This document shows positions 25,558 through 34,261 of a stretch of DNA of 64,000 bases, piece after piece. This DNA is from Gammaproteobacteria bacterium (lineage in GTDB: Bacteria; Pseudomonadota; Gammaproteobacteria; Xanthomonadales; SZUA-36), in assembly GCA_021772915.1 (NCBI GenBank), contig JAJFLB010000060.1, forward strand, positions 62,001 to 126,000, written 5' to 3'. The notes beneath the pieces were generated by a model that was not told the origin of the DNA, did not search any database, and was given only the letters and a program-made list of their open reading frames with translations. Position 1 is the stretch's first letter; each line of letters begins with the position of its first letter. The position numbers and the translations under genes were made by a program.

Positions 25558-25841
25558 GCAAAGCGTTTGAAGAAATTAACCTTGGTCTCGGCGATGCTAT
25601 CAAACATGCCAACGGTGAAAAAAGCAATGCAGTTGTGCATGAGCCTGAAACCATAGACGTCCGGGCGATTCGCAATAAAACCGGCATGAGTCAGCAGAGA
25701 TTCTGTGCGACCTTCGGAATATCACTGGGTACATTGCGTCACTGGGAACAGGGGCTGCGCTCTCCAAGGGGTCCGGCCAGGGTATTGCTAAAAGTTGTGG
25801 ATAATGACCCTAAGGCGGTTATTCGTGTAGTAAATGGGTAG
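25554..25841 (+). CDS. HigA-like XRE antitoxin
   Basis: 95 residues with an XRE helix-turn-helix in the C-terminal half (IRNKTGMSQQRFCATFGISLGTLRHWEQGLRSPRGPARVLL). The arrangement toxin first, antitoxin second with an ATGA overlap is that of HigBA modules. It should neutralise the upstream toxin and repress the promoter through the palindrome at 25199-25215. Confidence 0.85.
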   Translation: MSKAFEEINLGLGDAIKHANGEKSNAVVHEPETIDVRAIRNKTGMSQQRFCATFGISLGTLRHWEQGLRSPRGPARVLLKVVDNDPKAVIRVVNG

Positions 25842-25849
25842 AAAACATC

Positions 25850-26941
25850 ATGACCAAACACATCATCCCAGCAATCCTATTATTCCTACCCCTTTCCGCC
25901 ACCGCCGAATCGGTCCCCTTTTCCGATCCGCGTTGGGAAATCACAGGTGCCGAATCCAAAATTGAGACTATCGCCGGCACCGAGGCGCTCTTCCTACGCA
26001 ATGGCACTGCTTTTCTCAAAGACGCCGAGTTTCACAACGGCATTATCGAGTTTGATATCCGCACCACTGGAGAGCGTGGGTTTTCAGGGGCGTTTTTCAG
26101 GTTTACCAGCCCCGGCAACGGCGAGGATTTTTATATTCGCCCGCACCAGTCCGGCAAAGAAGACGCCAATCAGTACACCCCGGTGTTTAATGGTCTCACT
26201 GCCTGGCAGCTTTATTTTGGGCCGGCGTTCAGCACGCCGCTGTCTTACCGTGTGAATCAATGGATGCACATCAAAATCGTGGTGCTGGAAAAGCGCGCCG
26301 ATGTGTACCTGGATAGCGAGGAGCCGGTACTGCATATTGCTGAATTAAAGCAGGCCAATGTTGCCGGCTGGATTGGCGTGGATACCGGTTTTGCCCCGGT
26401 TCATTTTGCCAATTTCTCTTATCAAAAATCCGACGATGTAGAAATTGTCGGCAACCCCGCCGAGATGAAAACCCCTGCGGGCCTGGTCAAAACCTGGGCC
26501 GTGTCAAAGACCTTTGACGAGAAAAGGCTTACCGGGCCAAAGCTACCCCCGGAATTGTTAACAGACCAAACCTGGCAGAGCTTGCCGGTTGAAGACCGGG
26601 GTTATGCCAACCTCGCCAGGGTGCAGGGGATCGCAGCCGGGGCCAACACCGCTTTTGCCAGGCTGACCCTTACCGCCGCCAAGGCGAGCGTGAAAAATAT
26701 CTCATTTGGCTACAGCGACCGGGTCAAGGTTTACCTCAACGGCACCTTGTTGTATGCCGGTAACAATGGCTACATGAGCCGCGATTATCGCTACCTTGGC
26801 ACCGTCGGTTTGTTTGATCAGCTTGCCCTTGATCTTAATGCCGGCAGCAACGAGCTTTTGTTTGCGGTCTCCGAGTCCTTCGGCGGTTGGGGCATTATGG
26901 CGGCGATTGAAGACCGGAAAGGGCTGGTGGTTACACCCTAA
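25850..26941 (+). CDS. Secreted concanavalin-like (LamG/3-keto-disaccharide hydrolase-type) domain protein
   Basis: 363 residues with signal peptide MTKHIIPAILLFLPLSATAE. The first ~190 residues form a jelly-roll of the LamG/DUF1080 type (NGIIEFDIRTTGERGFSGAFFRF, FYIRPHQSG, NQWMHIKIVVLEKRADVYLDSEEPVL, WIGVDTGFAPVHFANFSY). The second part (~230-355) looks like another beta-sandwich (ARLTLTAAKASVKNISFGYSDRVKVYLNGTLLYAGNNGY). It follows the antitoxin by 8 bases but is probably functionally separate. Glycan binding is likely; hydrolysis is not shown. Confidence 0.7.
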   Translation: MTKHIIPAILLFLPLSATAESVPFSDPRWEITGAESKIETIAGTEALFLRNGTAFLKDAEFHNGIIEFDIRTTGERGFSGAFFRFTSPGNGEDFYIRPHQSGKEDANQYTPVFNGLTAWQLYFGPAFSTPLSYRVNQWMHIKIVVLEKRADVYLDSEEPVLHIAELKQANVAGWIGVDTGFAPVHFANFSYQKSDDVEIVGNPAEMKTPAGLVKTWAVSKTFDEKRLTGPKLPPELLTDQTWQSLPVEDRGYANLARVQGIAAGANTAFARLTLTAAKASVKNISFGYSDRVKVYLNGTLLYAGNNGYMSRDYRYLGTVGLFDQLALDLNAGSNELLFAVSESFGGWGIMAAIEDRKGLVVTP

Positions 26942-26977
26942 GCACTATTTCAAGACACGCAATAGTGGGGTCCCAAG

Positions 26978-27010
26978 AAAGGGGTCGGAGCAGGGCTCTG
27001 ACCCCGTTAG
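26978..27010. repeat. Dispersed palindrome, mixed type
   Basis: AAAGGGGTCGGAG at the left and CTCTGACCCCG at the right: the left arm is of the GTCGG family and the right arm of the GTCAGAG family, suggesting the two groups recombine or share an ancestor. Confidence 0.7.
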
Positions 27011-27137
27011 GTGCCATGGCAGTGTGGTTGTCATTGACAAAACCCACGTGGCAGTGGCTTTTTCGAGCCAGATCTGCTCGAATTAGAGTAGTATTGATTC
27101 ATTCGCAGTGCTTCTGGCAAAAAAAGAGCAGTCAGCG

Positions 27138-28556
27138 ATGAATATGTTGTCCCGTAGTTTGGACAGGTCTAAAAAGATCTGGATTTATTTCCTGATGGCA
27201 GCGTTCGTGCCCGCGATTACAACTGCGCAAGACGAACCACAACCAGCCCCCCAAGCCGATACTGCTATTGAATCCCCTAACCGGCGGGCCATCCTGGTGG
27301 ATGTGCAAGGCCCGATTGGGCCGGCCACGATGGATTTTTTGGTCACCTCGCTGGAACAAGCCTCATCACGCAACGCCGAGTTGGTGATCGTTCGTCTGGA
27401 TACACCGGGTGGTCTGGACCTCTCTACGCGGGGTATCATCAAGGCCATCCTGAACTCACCGGTGCCGGTGGCGACCTTCGTCGCACCTGAGGGTGCGCGC
27501 GCCGCCAGCGCGGGCACCTACATTCTCTATGCCAGCCACATCGCGGCCATGAGTCCCGCGACCAATGTCGGGGCAGCCACGCCCGTTAGCATCATCGGTG
27601 GTAAACCACGGGGCGCGGAGAAAGCGCCGGCTGGGGATGAAGAGAATGGCGCGCCGGCACCTGCTCCAGGGGGTGCAATGAACCGTAAGGTCATCAATGA
27701 CGCCGTGGCCTATGTGCGCGGGCTGGCCAACAAGCGTGGGCGCAACGCGGACTGGGCGGAACTGGCGGTGCGTGAAGCGGCCAGTATTACCGCGGACGAG
27801 GCACTGGAGATCGGTGTGATCGACCTGATCGCGAAAGATGTGGGCGACCTGCTGGCGCAGGTGGACGGCAGAGCAGTCGAGGTGCAGGGCCGGGAGCGGG
27901 TTATGGACACCACGTCACTCAAGGTGGAGCAGCTTGAGCCGGACTGGAAAGCCGAACTGCTGGGTGTAATCACCAGCCCCACGATCGCCTATCTGCTACT
28001 GCTGATTGGCGTTTACGGGCTCATCCTGGAAGGCTACCACCCCGGCGCCATCGTGCCCGGCGTGGTGGGTGCCATTTGTTTGCTGACTGCCCTGTACGCG
28101 TTCCAGATGCTGCCGGTGAATTATGCGGGCTTCGCCCTGATCTTGCTCGGGATCATCCTGATGATCGCCGAGGCGATGGCGCCCAGCTTTGGTGCACTCG
28201 GTATCGGCGGCATCATTGCAATGGTGTTTGGCTCGATCATCCTGATCGATACCGACGTGCCTGGTTTTGCCGTATCACGACCCCTGATTGGCGCCATCGC
28301 ACTCGCCGGTTCGCTGGGACTGATGGCCATCATTGGTGTGGCGATGCGAGCCCGGCAAAGACCGGTGGTTTCGGGACGTGAACAACTCATCGGTGCCGCA
28401 GGCACGGCGCTGATGGATTTCGAGAACCTGGGATCTGTATTCGTACACGGCGAAAGCTGGAACGCGGTAACTGCCTCACCCTTGCGTGAGGGGCAGGAGA
28501 TCGTGGTTACCGGCATCGGTGGATTGACACTGCAAGTGCGCCCTGCCGATGTCTGA
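27138..28556 (+). CDS. NfeD-type membrane serine protease (long form)
   Basis: About 472 residues from the ATG at 27138. A signal anchor is followed by a ClpP-class protease domain: RAILVDVQGPIGPATMDFLVTSLEQA, LDTPGGL, and the nucleophile block GARAASAGTYILYAS. A cluster of four or five helices follows (~285-400) and a C-terminal OB-fold NfeD domain (GAAGTALMDFENLGSVFVHGESWNAVT ... VTGIGGLTLQVRP). Long NfeD proteins pair with stomatin/slipins, exactly as here: the slipin gene starts 35 bases downstream. Confidence 0.93.
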   Translation: MNMLSRSLDRSKKIWIYFLMAAFVPAITTAQDEPQPAPQADTAIESPNRRAILVDVQGPIGPATMDFLVTSLEQASSRNAELVIVRLDTPGGLDLSTRGIIKAILNSPVPVATFVAPEGARAASAGTYILYASHIAAMSPATNVGAATPVSIIGGKPRGAEKAPAGDEENGAPAPAPGGAMNRKVINDAVAYVRGLANKRGRNADWAELAVREAASITADEALEIGVIDLIAKDVGDLLAQVDGRAVEVQGRERVMDTTSLKVEQLEPDWKAELLGVITSPTIAYLLLLIGVYGLILEGYHPGAIVPGVVGAICLLTALYAFQMLPVNYAGFALILLGIILMIAEAMAPSFGALGIGGIIAMVFGSIILIDTDVPGFAVSRPLIGAIALAGSLGLMAIIGVAMRARQRPVVSGREQLIGAAGTALMDFENLGSVFVHGESWNAVTASPLREGQEIVVTGIGGLTLQVRPADV

Positions 28557-28591
28557 GCTTGCGGTGTACGCACTAATGAAGGAGTAAGATC

Positions 28592-29335
28592 ATGTTTGGG
28601 TATTTCTATGGCATCTTAACGTTTGCCCTGCTGGCCATTATCATCAATGCCATCAAGATCCTGCGCGAATACGAGCGTGGGGTCATTTTCCAGCTTGGCC
28701 GGTTTTGGAAGGTCAAGGGTCCCGGGCTGATCATCGTCATCCCGGTAATCCAGCAGATGGTGCGCGTGGGTCTGCGCGTTATTGTGATGGACGTGCCCAC
28801 GCAGGATGTCATCTCGCGTGACAATGTGTCGGTAAAGGTCAATGCGGTGGTCTATTTCCGGGTGATCGACCCGGAGAAAGCGATCATTCAGGTGGAAAAG
28901 TACCTGGATGCCGTGAGCCAGTTGGCGCAGACCACGCTGCGCTCGGTGCTGGGCCAGCACGAACTGGACGAAATGCTGTCCGACCGAGATTCGTTGAACA
29001 AGGATATCCAGGCTATTCTGGATCGCCAGACCGACGCCTGGGGCATCAAGGTGTCCATGGTCGAGATCAAGCACGTGGACCTGGACGAGAGCATGATCCG
29101 CGCCATCGCCGCACAAGCTGAGGCGGAACGTCAGCGCCGTGCCAAGGTGATCCATGCCACTGGTGAGAAACAGGCAGCAACAGAGTTGGTGGAAGCCGCG
29201 AAAACACTCAGCGTCGAACCCAATGCAATCCAGTTGCGTTATCTGCAGACCCTGACGGAAATCGCCGGCGAAAACAGCTCGACCATCGTGTTTCCACTGG
29301 ACCTGATCGAGAAGCTCAAGAAAGCCACAGACTGA
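28592..29335 (+). CDS. Slipin/stomatin-like SPFH protein
   Basis: 247 residues: one N-terminal membrane helix (about 3-22), then the SPFH domain ([30 protein letters not shown] ... [24 protein letters not shown] ... [18 protein letters not shown]) and a coiled-coil tail ([21 protein letters not shown]). Slipins assemble in the membrane and are the usual partner and substrate of NfeD proteases, so this and the preceding gene form a membrane quality-control operon. Ribosome site AAGGAG is present. Confidence 0.95.
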   Translation: MFGYFYGILTFALLAIIINAIKILREYERGVIFQLGRFWKVKGPGLIIVIPVIQQMVRVGLRVIVMDVPTQDVISRDNVSVKVNAVVYFRVIDPEKAIIQVEKYLDAVSQLAQTTLRSVLGQHELDEMLSDRDSLNKDIQAILDRQTDAWGIKVSMVEIKHVDLDESMIRAIAAQAEAERQRRAKVIHATGEKQAATELVEAAKTLSVEPNAIQLRYLQTLTEIAGENSSTIVFPLDLIEKLKKATD

Positions 29336-29348
29336 CTGTTTAAAGGGG

Positions 29349-29396
29349 AAAGGGGTCGGATCCAATGTACACATTAATTGGATCCGACCCTTTTTC
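29349..29396. repeat. Dispersed palindrome, GGGGTCGGATCC type
   Basis: GGGTCGGATCCAAT (29353-29366) / ATTGGATCCGACCC (29377-29390), 14-bp perfect arms, 10-base loop, framed by an A run and a T run. It can act as a terminator for the slipin gene. Confidence 0.9.
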
Positions 29397-29461
29397 TCAT
29401 AATAAATAAATCTGAAATTCCTCATTGTCAAGATGATTCGGACTCGTTACTATTTATCACT

Positions 29462-30034
29462 ATGCCGAAAAGCCCAAAGGCCACTGACAGGGAGCTAGCA
29501 GAGCTCGTGCTGCAGCTTGGCCGCGTGGCCTACGCAGATTGTGGTGCTGGTGGTTTAACCCATGGGCAATGGGCAGCGCTCCGATTTTTTTCCCGAGCCA
29601 ACCGCTTTTCCCGCACCGTATCTGCTTTTGCGGATTACCATGCCACCACCCGGTCTAGCGCCTCGCAAAAAATCAGCACCCTGGTGGAACAAGGTTATCT
29701 AACCCGACATCGGTCTCAGCGAGACGGCCGGTCGACGCGCTTTGAACTGACCCGGCCTTCTTTGAAGTTGCTCCAGGACGATCCGTTCAAGTCGGTGGTT
29801 GCTGCTTCCCAGCAACTAACACCCTCTACGCGTGACAAGACGGTCCAATGCCTTCAACAGATGCTGGGCGAACTCTCAACCTTACGAGGCTGCGGGGTTT
29901 TTGGCATCTGCGACTTATGTCAACACCTGCAGATCATTGAAGCGCAAAGCTCGGAATCCTTTGCTTGTGGGTTGCTGCACGAGCCGTTGGAACGGGAGGA
30001 AACTCACATGATCTGCGCGCGCTTTGTGCCGTAA
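29462..30034 (+). CDS. MarR-family regulator with C-terminal cysteine cluster
   Basis: 190 residues from the ATG at 29462. A MarR winged helix covers ~20-115 (GLTHGQWAALRFFSRANRF, TTRSSASQKISTLVEQGYLTRHRSQRDGRSTRFELT). The C-terminal tail has cysteines spaced C-x2-C-x15-C-x15-C (ICDLC, FACGLL, MICARF) plus one more in RGCG. Such clusters bind iron-sulfur or zinc, so metal or redox sensing is plausible. It lies upstream of an Fe-S carrier operon (Mrp, Nfu), separated by a 520-base intergenic region with a perfect inverted repeat that could be its operator. Confidence 0.82.
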   Translation: MPKSPKATDRELAELVLQLGRVAYADCGAGGLTHGQWAALRFFSRANRFSRTVSAFADYHATTRSSASQKISTLVEQGYLTRHRSQRDGRSTRFELTRPSLKLLQDDPFKSVVAASQQLTPSTRDKTVQCLQQMLGELSTLRGCGVFGICDLCQHLQIIEAQSSESFACGLLHEPLEREETHMICARFVP

Positions 30035-30554
30035 ATGGGCTGAAACGACAGCACAACTATACCAGGCAGGTGCAGCTAGAGACTGCAAATTTTTCAATGT
30101 AAGAAAAGAATCCCGTGCCCGTTTGGAGAGCTATAAGCATTAACTGCATCGGGCACAGGACCCAAAGCGGTGCGAAAACAAGGGCTGAGGCCCCTGGACC
30201 CACCTGCATCACATAGGCGGAATCGCACCTGTCATCGAAGCCAACCAACCACGCATGACCTTCAGCAACCAGATGTTGCACGGCGTAGCATTCTGGCTTC
30301 AGATTAATTCCAAACCAATCTATTGGATTTCCGCACGATTGTCAATATAGTTAGGACTTGATACTATATTGACCGGTGCTAATATTTTACGACCACGGTC
30401 ACGGCACCCAGGAAATGACGCGTGCCTGATTCAGACATTGTTCAAATTCAAGCCCAACCCGCAGTAATGGCCTGCACGTGATGCTGCGTACGATGATGCA
30501 CAACGCAGCTGCTGCGTGAGGGATACCCGATCGAGCGACCGGAGGAACCAGGTA
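30035..30554. other. Long intergenic region before the Mrp operon
   Basis: 520 bases without a supportable gene. It holds a weak hairpin GTGCCCG (30115-30121) / CGGGCAC (30150-30156) and the perfect inverted repeat at 30341-30373. A minus-strand open frame at 30057-30281 has no recognisable content. A long 5' leader for the Mrp operon is possible. Confidence 0.5.
30341..30373. promoter_or_regulatory. Perfect 11+11 bp inverted repeat, candidate operator
   Basis: GTCAATATAGT (30341-30351) - 11-base spacer - ACTATATTGAC (30363-30373). The arm centres are 22 bp apart, two turns of the helix, as expected for a site bound by two dimers or one large dimer. It lies about 180 bases upstream of the Mrp start codon. 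Confidence 0.65.
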
Positions 30555-31799
30555 ATGGCAACGACAGGAACAAAGCAAGATCATGATCATGGGCCCAAGG
30601 CATCGGCACACGCAGAGTCCCTGCCTGGAATCCGTTACCTCATCGCGGTGGGCAGTGGCAAGGGAGGTGTTGGGAAATCAACTGTGGCGGTCAACCTCGC
30701 GCTCGCACTCAAGCACTTCGGGGGCAATATCGGGCTGGTAGATGCGGACGTCCTGGGACCCAGCATCCCGGGAATGCTGGGGCTACCGACCGGCGAACAG
30801 CTTAGAATGACGTCGGATAACAAGATTCAGCCGATCGAGTGCCACGGCCTGCAGGCGGTGTCGATGGGTCTGGTCACAGGGGACGACTCACCTGCCATCT
30901 TGCGTGGGCCGATGGTGAGTAAGTACCTGCGCATGTTGATCGCAAACGTGCAGTGGAGCACTCTGGATTACCTGATTCTCGACCTGCCACCGGGTACCGG
31001 CGACACCCAACTAACGCTCGCGCAGAGTTTTCCTCTTTCAGGTGCGGTCATCGTAACGACGCCGCAAGATGTGAGCCTCAGGATCGCTCGTCGCGGCCTG
31101 CGTATGTTCGAAACAGTGAATGTTCCCATCCTCGGCATCATCGAGAATATGAGCACCTTCACCTGTCCCCATTGCGGGAAGGGCACTGACGTCTTCAGCC
31201 ACGGCGGGGGTGAGCGGATGAGCCGGGAGCTCGGCGTTCCATTTCTGGGTGCAATTCCCCTGGACGCCGAGATTGTGACCAGCGGAGACGCAGGACGTCC
31301 GATCGTGCTCGAAAAGCCAAACTCAGTCGCCGCCAAGGCGTACCTGGCCATCGCTACGGAGCTGACCGGTCAGCTCCTGGGACATTCGTCGGCGGCGCTC
31401 AGGCCATTCGCGTGGAACTGGGAAACCGGTGACGGCGAGCCACTTTGGGTTAAAGCCGCGGTCCGTCCACAGGGGTCACCGACTACAGCCGTTGGTTTTC
31501 GGCGTCGGGACGAGCGGACAATTTCGATTCTTTGGGAGGACGGTCATCGCCAGGACTTCGATGTCCGGGACCTTCGGCTGGCTTGCCATTGTGCCTTGTG
31601 CGTCGAAGAAATGAGCGGCCAGCCCCTTCTCGACCCGAAGACCGTACGTCCTGACGTGGCCCCACGTACGGTTTCGAGCGTCGGCAACTACGCCTTCTCG
31701 GTCAACTGGAGCGACGGCCACAGCACCGGTATTTACGCCTACACTGCGCTGCGCGAGCTGGGCGAGCAGAGTGCGACGGGAGATGTCGTAGATGTCTGA
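30555..31799 (+). CDS. Mrp/NBP35-type Fe-S carrier ATPase fused to DUF971
   Basis: About 414 residues; ATG with a GGAGGA ribosome site. The deviant Walker A GSGKGGVGKST is near residue 33, Walker B-like LILDLPPGTGD near 140 and the CPHC cluster-binding pair in TFTCPHCGKGT near 206. The C-terminal ~95 residues are a DUF971 domain (ISILWEDGHRQDFDVRDLRLACHCALCVEE ... DGHSTGIYAYTALREL) with its own CHCALC cysteines. Mrp proteins transfer Fe-S clusters to target enzymes. It overlaps the Nfu gene by 8 bases. Confidence 0.92.
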   Translation: MATTGTKQDHDHGPKASAHAESLPGIRYLIAVGSGKGGVGKSTVAVNLALALKHFGGNIGLVDADVLGPSIPGMLGLPTGEQLRMTSDNKIQPIECHGLQAVSMGLVTGDDSPAILRGPMVSKYLRMLIANVQWSTLDYLILDLPPGTGDTQLTLAQSFPLSGAVIVTTPQDVSLRIARRGLRMFETVNVPILGIIENMSTFTCPHCGKGTDVFSHGGGERMSRELGVPFLGAIPLDAEIVTSGDAGRPIVLEKPNSVAAKAYLAIATELTGQLLGHSSAALRPFAWNWETGDGEPLWVKAAVRPQGSPTTAVGFRRRDERTISILWEDGHRQDFDVRDLRLACHCALCVEEMSGQPLLDPKTVRPDVAPRTVSSVGNYAFSVNWSDGHSTGIYAYTALRELGEQSATGDVVDV

Positions 31800-32421
31800 A
31801 ATGGTCATGAACCCCTCGTTGATCACCATCCGGGCTGAAACCTCCATCGCGGATCCCGATTCCTGTAAATTTACACTCAATAGGATGGTGAATCCCGGCG
31901 AGCCCGTATTCTTCGACAATCCAGACCGGGCTGCGGGATCACCGCTCGTCGAACGGCTGTTTGCGTTGGCAGGTGTCGCACACGTCCTGGTTGCCGGCAA
32001 TGTCGTCACCATCGGAAAAAAGCAGATCGCGTCCTGGGACCACCTGAGACCTGAAGTCGGAACCGCAATCCGGAAACAACTCAACACCGGTGTGCGGGCC
32101 ATCCGCGAAACGCCGCGACCTCCACCTCCCGGGAATCGGAACGATGACGGGATCCAGGCAGTCGTCCAGGATTTGCTCGACCAGGAAACCAACCCTTCTA
32201 TCGCCTCGCATGGCGGGAAGATTTCCATCATCAAAGTGAGGGACCGCAACCTTTACATCGAGATGTCCGGTGGTTGTCAGGGTTGTGCTGCCTCCCAGGT
32301 TACGCTGCGCCAGGGCTTCGAGACAATGGTTCGACGGGTAGCCCCTGAAGTCGTCGATATCGTCGACGTCACTGACCACGCCTCCGGCACCAGTCCCTTC
32401 TACAAGCACGCCAACGCATGA
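31792..32421 (+). CDS. Nfu-type Fe-S scaffold/carrier protein
   Basis: 209 residues: an Nfu_N domain (~8-95; MNPSLITIRAETSIADPDSCKFTLNR, SPLVERLFALAGVAHVLVAGNVVTIGK) and a C-terminal NifU domain (~120-195) with the cluster-binding GGCQGCAAS. Nfu proteins hand [4Fe-4S] clusters to apo-enzymes. It overlaps the Mrp gene upstream (8 bases) and the flavoprotein downstream (ATGA at 32418-32421), so the three are translationally coupled. Confidence 0.93.
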   Translation: MSEMVMNPSLITIRAETSIADPDSCKFTLNRMVNPGEPVFFDNPDRAAGSPLVERLFALAGVAHVLVAGNVVTIGKKQIASWDHLRPEVGTAIRKQLNTGVRAIRETPRPPPPGNRNDDGIQAVVQDLLDQETNPSIASHGGKISIIKVRDRNLYIEMSGGCQGCAASQVTLRQGFETMVRRVAPEVVDIVDVTDHASGTSPFYKHANA

Positions 32422-34202
32422 CCGGGGAGCTGCGAGGGACACGGGTGTCGAGTGTCAATCACTGCAGAGAGCCGACCAACCACAGGGACCGGCCGACGCT
32501 GGAGGTTACGCTGGCGTACCACCAACACTCCAAGCATTTCCCCTCCCGATTTGCGCCCTCACTTGGCTACATGGACTGGGAGACACAACCGAATCCATTC
32601 CGTCGCTTCGAGGGAGCCCGCACCTTTCCCCTGGGGTTTGAAAGCGTTGGCCCCCGGCCGCGCTACGAGCCTGCATTCGTCCCTGGGCAAGTCAATCCAG
32701 CACCACTGAATTTGGCGACCGTAGCTCGGTTCTTCTGCGATGCGTTGGCGCTGTCTGCGTGGAAGGAGATGTCGAATGCCCGCTGGCCGCTGCGTGTCAA
32801 CCCCTCGAGCGGAAACCTCCATCCCACGGAGGGTTACCTGATCAGTGGACCTCTCCCGGGCCTGCACGACAAGCCCGCCGTCTACCACTATGCACCGCTG
32901 GTTCATGCGCTTGAGCTCCGGGTCGAGCTGTCCATGGAGGATTGGCGTGCCATTTCCGCGCAGCTTCCCAAAAACGCACTCCTCATCGGTTTCACCTCCA
33001 TCCACTGGCGCGAGTCGTGGAAGTACGGCGAGCGGGCGTTTCGGTACTGCCATCACGATGTGGGGCACGCGATCGCGTGCGTTTCAGTGGCCGCTGCTGG
33101 ACTCGGCTGGGATACCCGGCTGCTGGAAGGCGTCGTTGATGAAGATCTCGCCACGCTCCTTGGCGTCCATCTGCAGACCGGAATTGAGGCCGAGCACCCC
33201 GACTGCTTAATCGTCGTGTTCCCGCAAAGTGGCTGCCTGGATGTCGAGATGCAGCGGAGCTTCCGGCTCAAAACCGATCTCGTCGCCGCCCTACGCGCCG
33301 CGAACTGGATGGGGCGAAGGAACATACTCAGCCAGGACCACCACGATTGGCCGGCCATCGATGAGGTTGCCGCTGCCACGGAAAAGTGTAGGCCGCCCAG
33401 CGACGACTTCTGGTCGTCGTTCTCCCACCCCAATGATTCTCTCGAGCTGCACGACTCGCCCCTATCTCTTCGAAGCATGATTCATCAGCGGCGCAGCGCG
33501 GTTGGGCTCGACGCAAGCACCGACATCACGCGAGAAGCGTTCTATCAGATCCTACTGAAGGTGATGCCCGGATCCAACCAGATCCCGTTCACTAGCCTGC
33601 CCTGGCACCCATGTATCGACGTCCTGCTCTTCGTACATCGCGTTGAGGGGCTATCGTCCGGTCTGTATGTGCTGTTGCGTGACCCCGCACGCAGAAACGT
33701 GCTTCGGTGCGCAATGGAGCCCAGCTTTTTATGGCGCAGACCCGATGGGTGTCCAAGCTCCTTGCCGCTCTTCTTTCTTCTGGAGGGAGACTTCCGCGAC
33801 GCAGCCCAGCAGACGAGCTGCGACCAGGCGATCGCGGCGGACGGTGCGTTTGCCGTTGCAATGCTCGCTGAGTATCGCAAACCTCTCGAGGATTTCGGTT
33901 CCTGGTTCTACCGGCGGCTGTATTGGGAGACGGGTGTCATTGGCCAGATCCTCTACCTCGAGGCAGAGGCAGCCGGGATTCGCGGTACGGGGATCGGATG
34001 TTTTTTCGACGACCTGACCCATCGCGTCTTCGGGCTTGAGGGCGATCGCTTCCAGGTGCTCTACCACTTCACGATGGGAGTGGCGGTCGACGACCCGCGT
34101 CTGCGAACCCTTCCCCCTTATCAACACCTCGCTGTCAACTCTAAGGGGTCGGAGCCAATTAATCCAATTGGATCCGACCTCTTTTTCGACTCTGGCACTT
34201 GA
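32418..34202 (+). CDS. SagB/ThcOx-like protein with two nitroreductase-fold domains
   Basis: 594 residues with two nitroreductase-like halves. The first (~20-290) has SSGNLHPTEGYLI and the GWRESWKYGERAFRYCHHDVGHAIACVS-type segment; the second (~350-575) has LRSMIHQRRSAVGLD, GSWFYRRLYWETGVIGQILYLEAEAAGIRGTGIGCFFDD. SagB/ThcOx proteins use FMN to oxidise azolines, but no leader peptide or cyclodehydratase gene is present here, so a different oxidation is likely. The last ~23 residues (from SKGSEPINPIGS) are encoded by a dispersed palindrome. Coupled to Nfu by ATGA. Confidence 0.82.
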   Translation: MTGELRGTRVSSVNHCREPTNHRDRPTLEVTLAYHQHSKHFPSRFAPSLGYMDWETQPNPFRRFEGARTFPLGFESVGPRPRYEPAFVPGQVNPAPLNLATVARFFCDALALSAWKEMSNARWPLRVNPSSGNLHPTEGYLISGPLPGLHDKPAVYHYAPLVHALELRVELSMEDWRAISAQLPKNALLIGFTSIHWRESWKYGERAFRYCHHDVGHAIACVSVAAAGLGWDTRLLEGVVDEDLATLLGVHLQTGIEAEHPDCLIVVFPQSGCLDVEMQRSFRLKTDLVAALRAANWMGRRNILSQDHHDWPAIDEVAAATEKCRPPSDDFWSSFSHPNDSLELHDSPLSLRSMIHQRRSAVGLDASTDITREAFYQILLKVMPGSNQIPFTSLPWHPCIDVLLFVHRVEGLSSGLYVLLRDPARRNVLRCAMEPSFLWRRPDGCPSSLPLFFLLEGDFRDAAQQTSCDQAIAADGAFAVAMLAEYRKPLEDFGSWFYRRLYWETGVIGQILYLEAEAAGIRGTGIGCFFDDLTHRVFGLEGDRFQVLYHFTMGVAVDDPRLRTLPPYQHLAVNSKGSEPINPIGSDLFFDSGT

Positions 34203-34213
34203 CTCTGACCCCA
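34142..34213. repeat. Dispersed palindrome (GGGGTCGG type) read through by SagB-like gene, plus second-family copy
   Basis: Left arm AAGGGGTCGGAGCCAATT and right arm AATTGGATCCGACCTCTTTT, followed at 34194-34212 by GGCACTTGACTCTGACCCC, the exact reverse complement of 57662-57680. The stop codon of the SagB-like gene lies inside the second copy. Confidence 0.88.
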
Positions 34214-34261
34214 TGCCTTTCGTCAAGCCAATAGACTGGCCCACGCGCGCCGGCGTGATCC

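Noticed and set aside
28616-29431. Long antisense open frame (271 codons) opposite the slipin gene
   Set aside because: It is fully opposite a conserved SPFH protein, rich in His and without any family resemblance, and arises from the codon bias of the true gene.
30057-30281. Minus-strand frame of 74 codons upstream of the Mrp operon
   Set aside because: No family resemblance or ribosome site, and it lies across a region with hairpin structure.
34142-34202. Tail of the SagB-like protein considered as a distinct short domain
   Set aside because: The residues are encoded by the dispersed palindrome, not by a conserved domain.
32418-34202. TOMM/azoline peptide biosynthesis cluster around the SagB-like gene
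   Set aside because: No YcaO cyclodehydratase, leader peptide or transporter is adjacent; the neighbours are Fe-S carriers.
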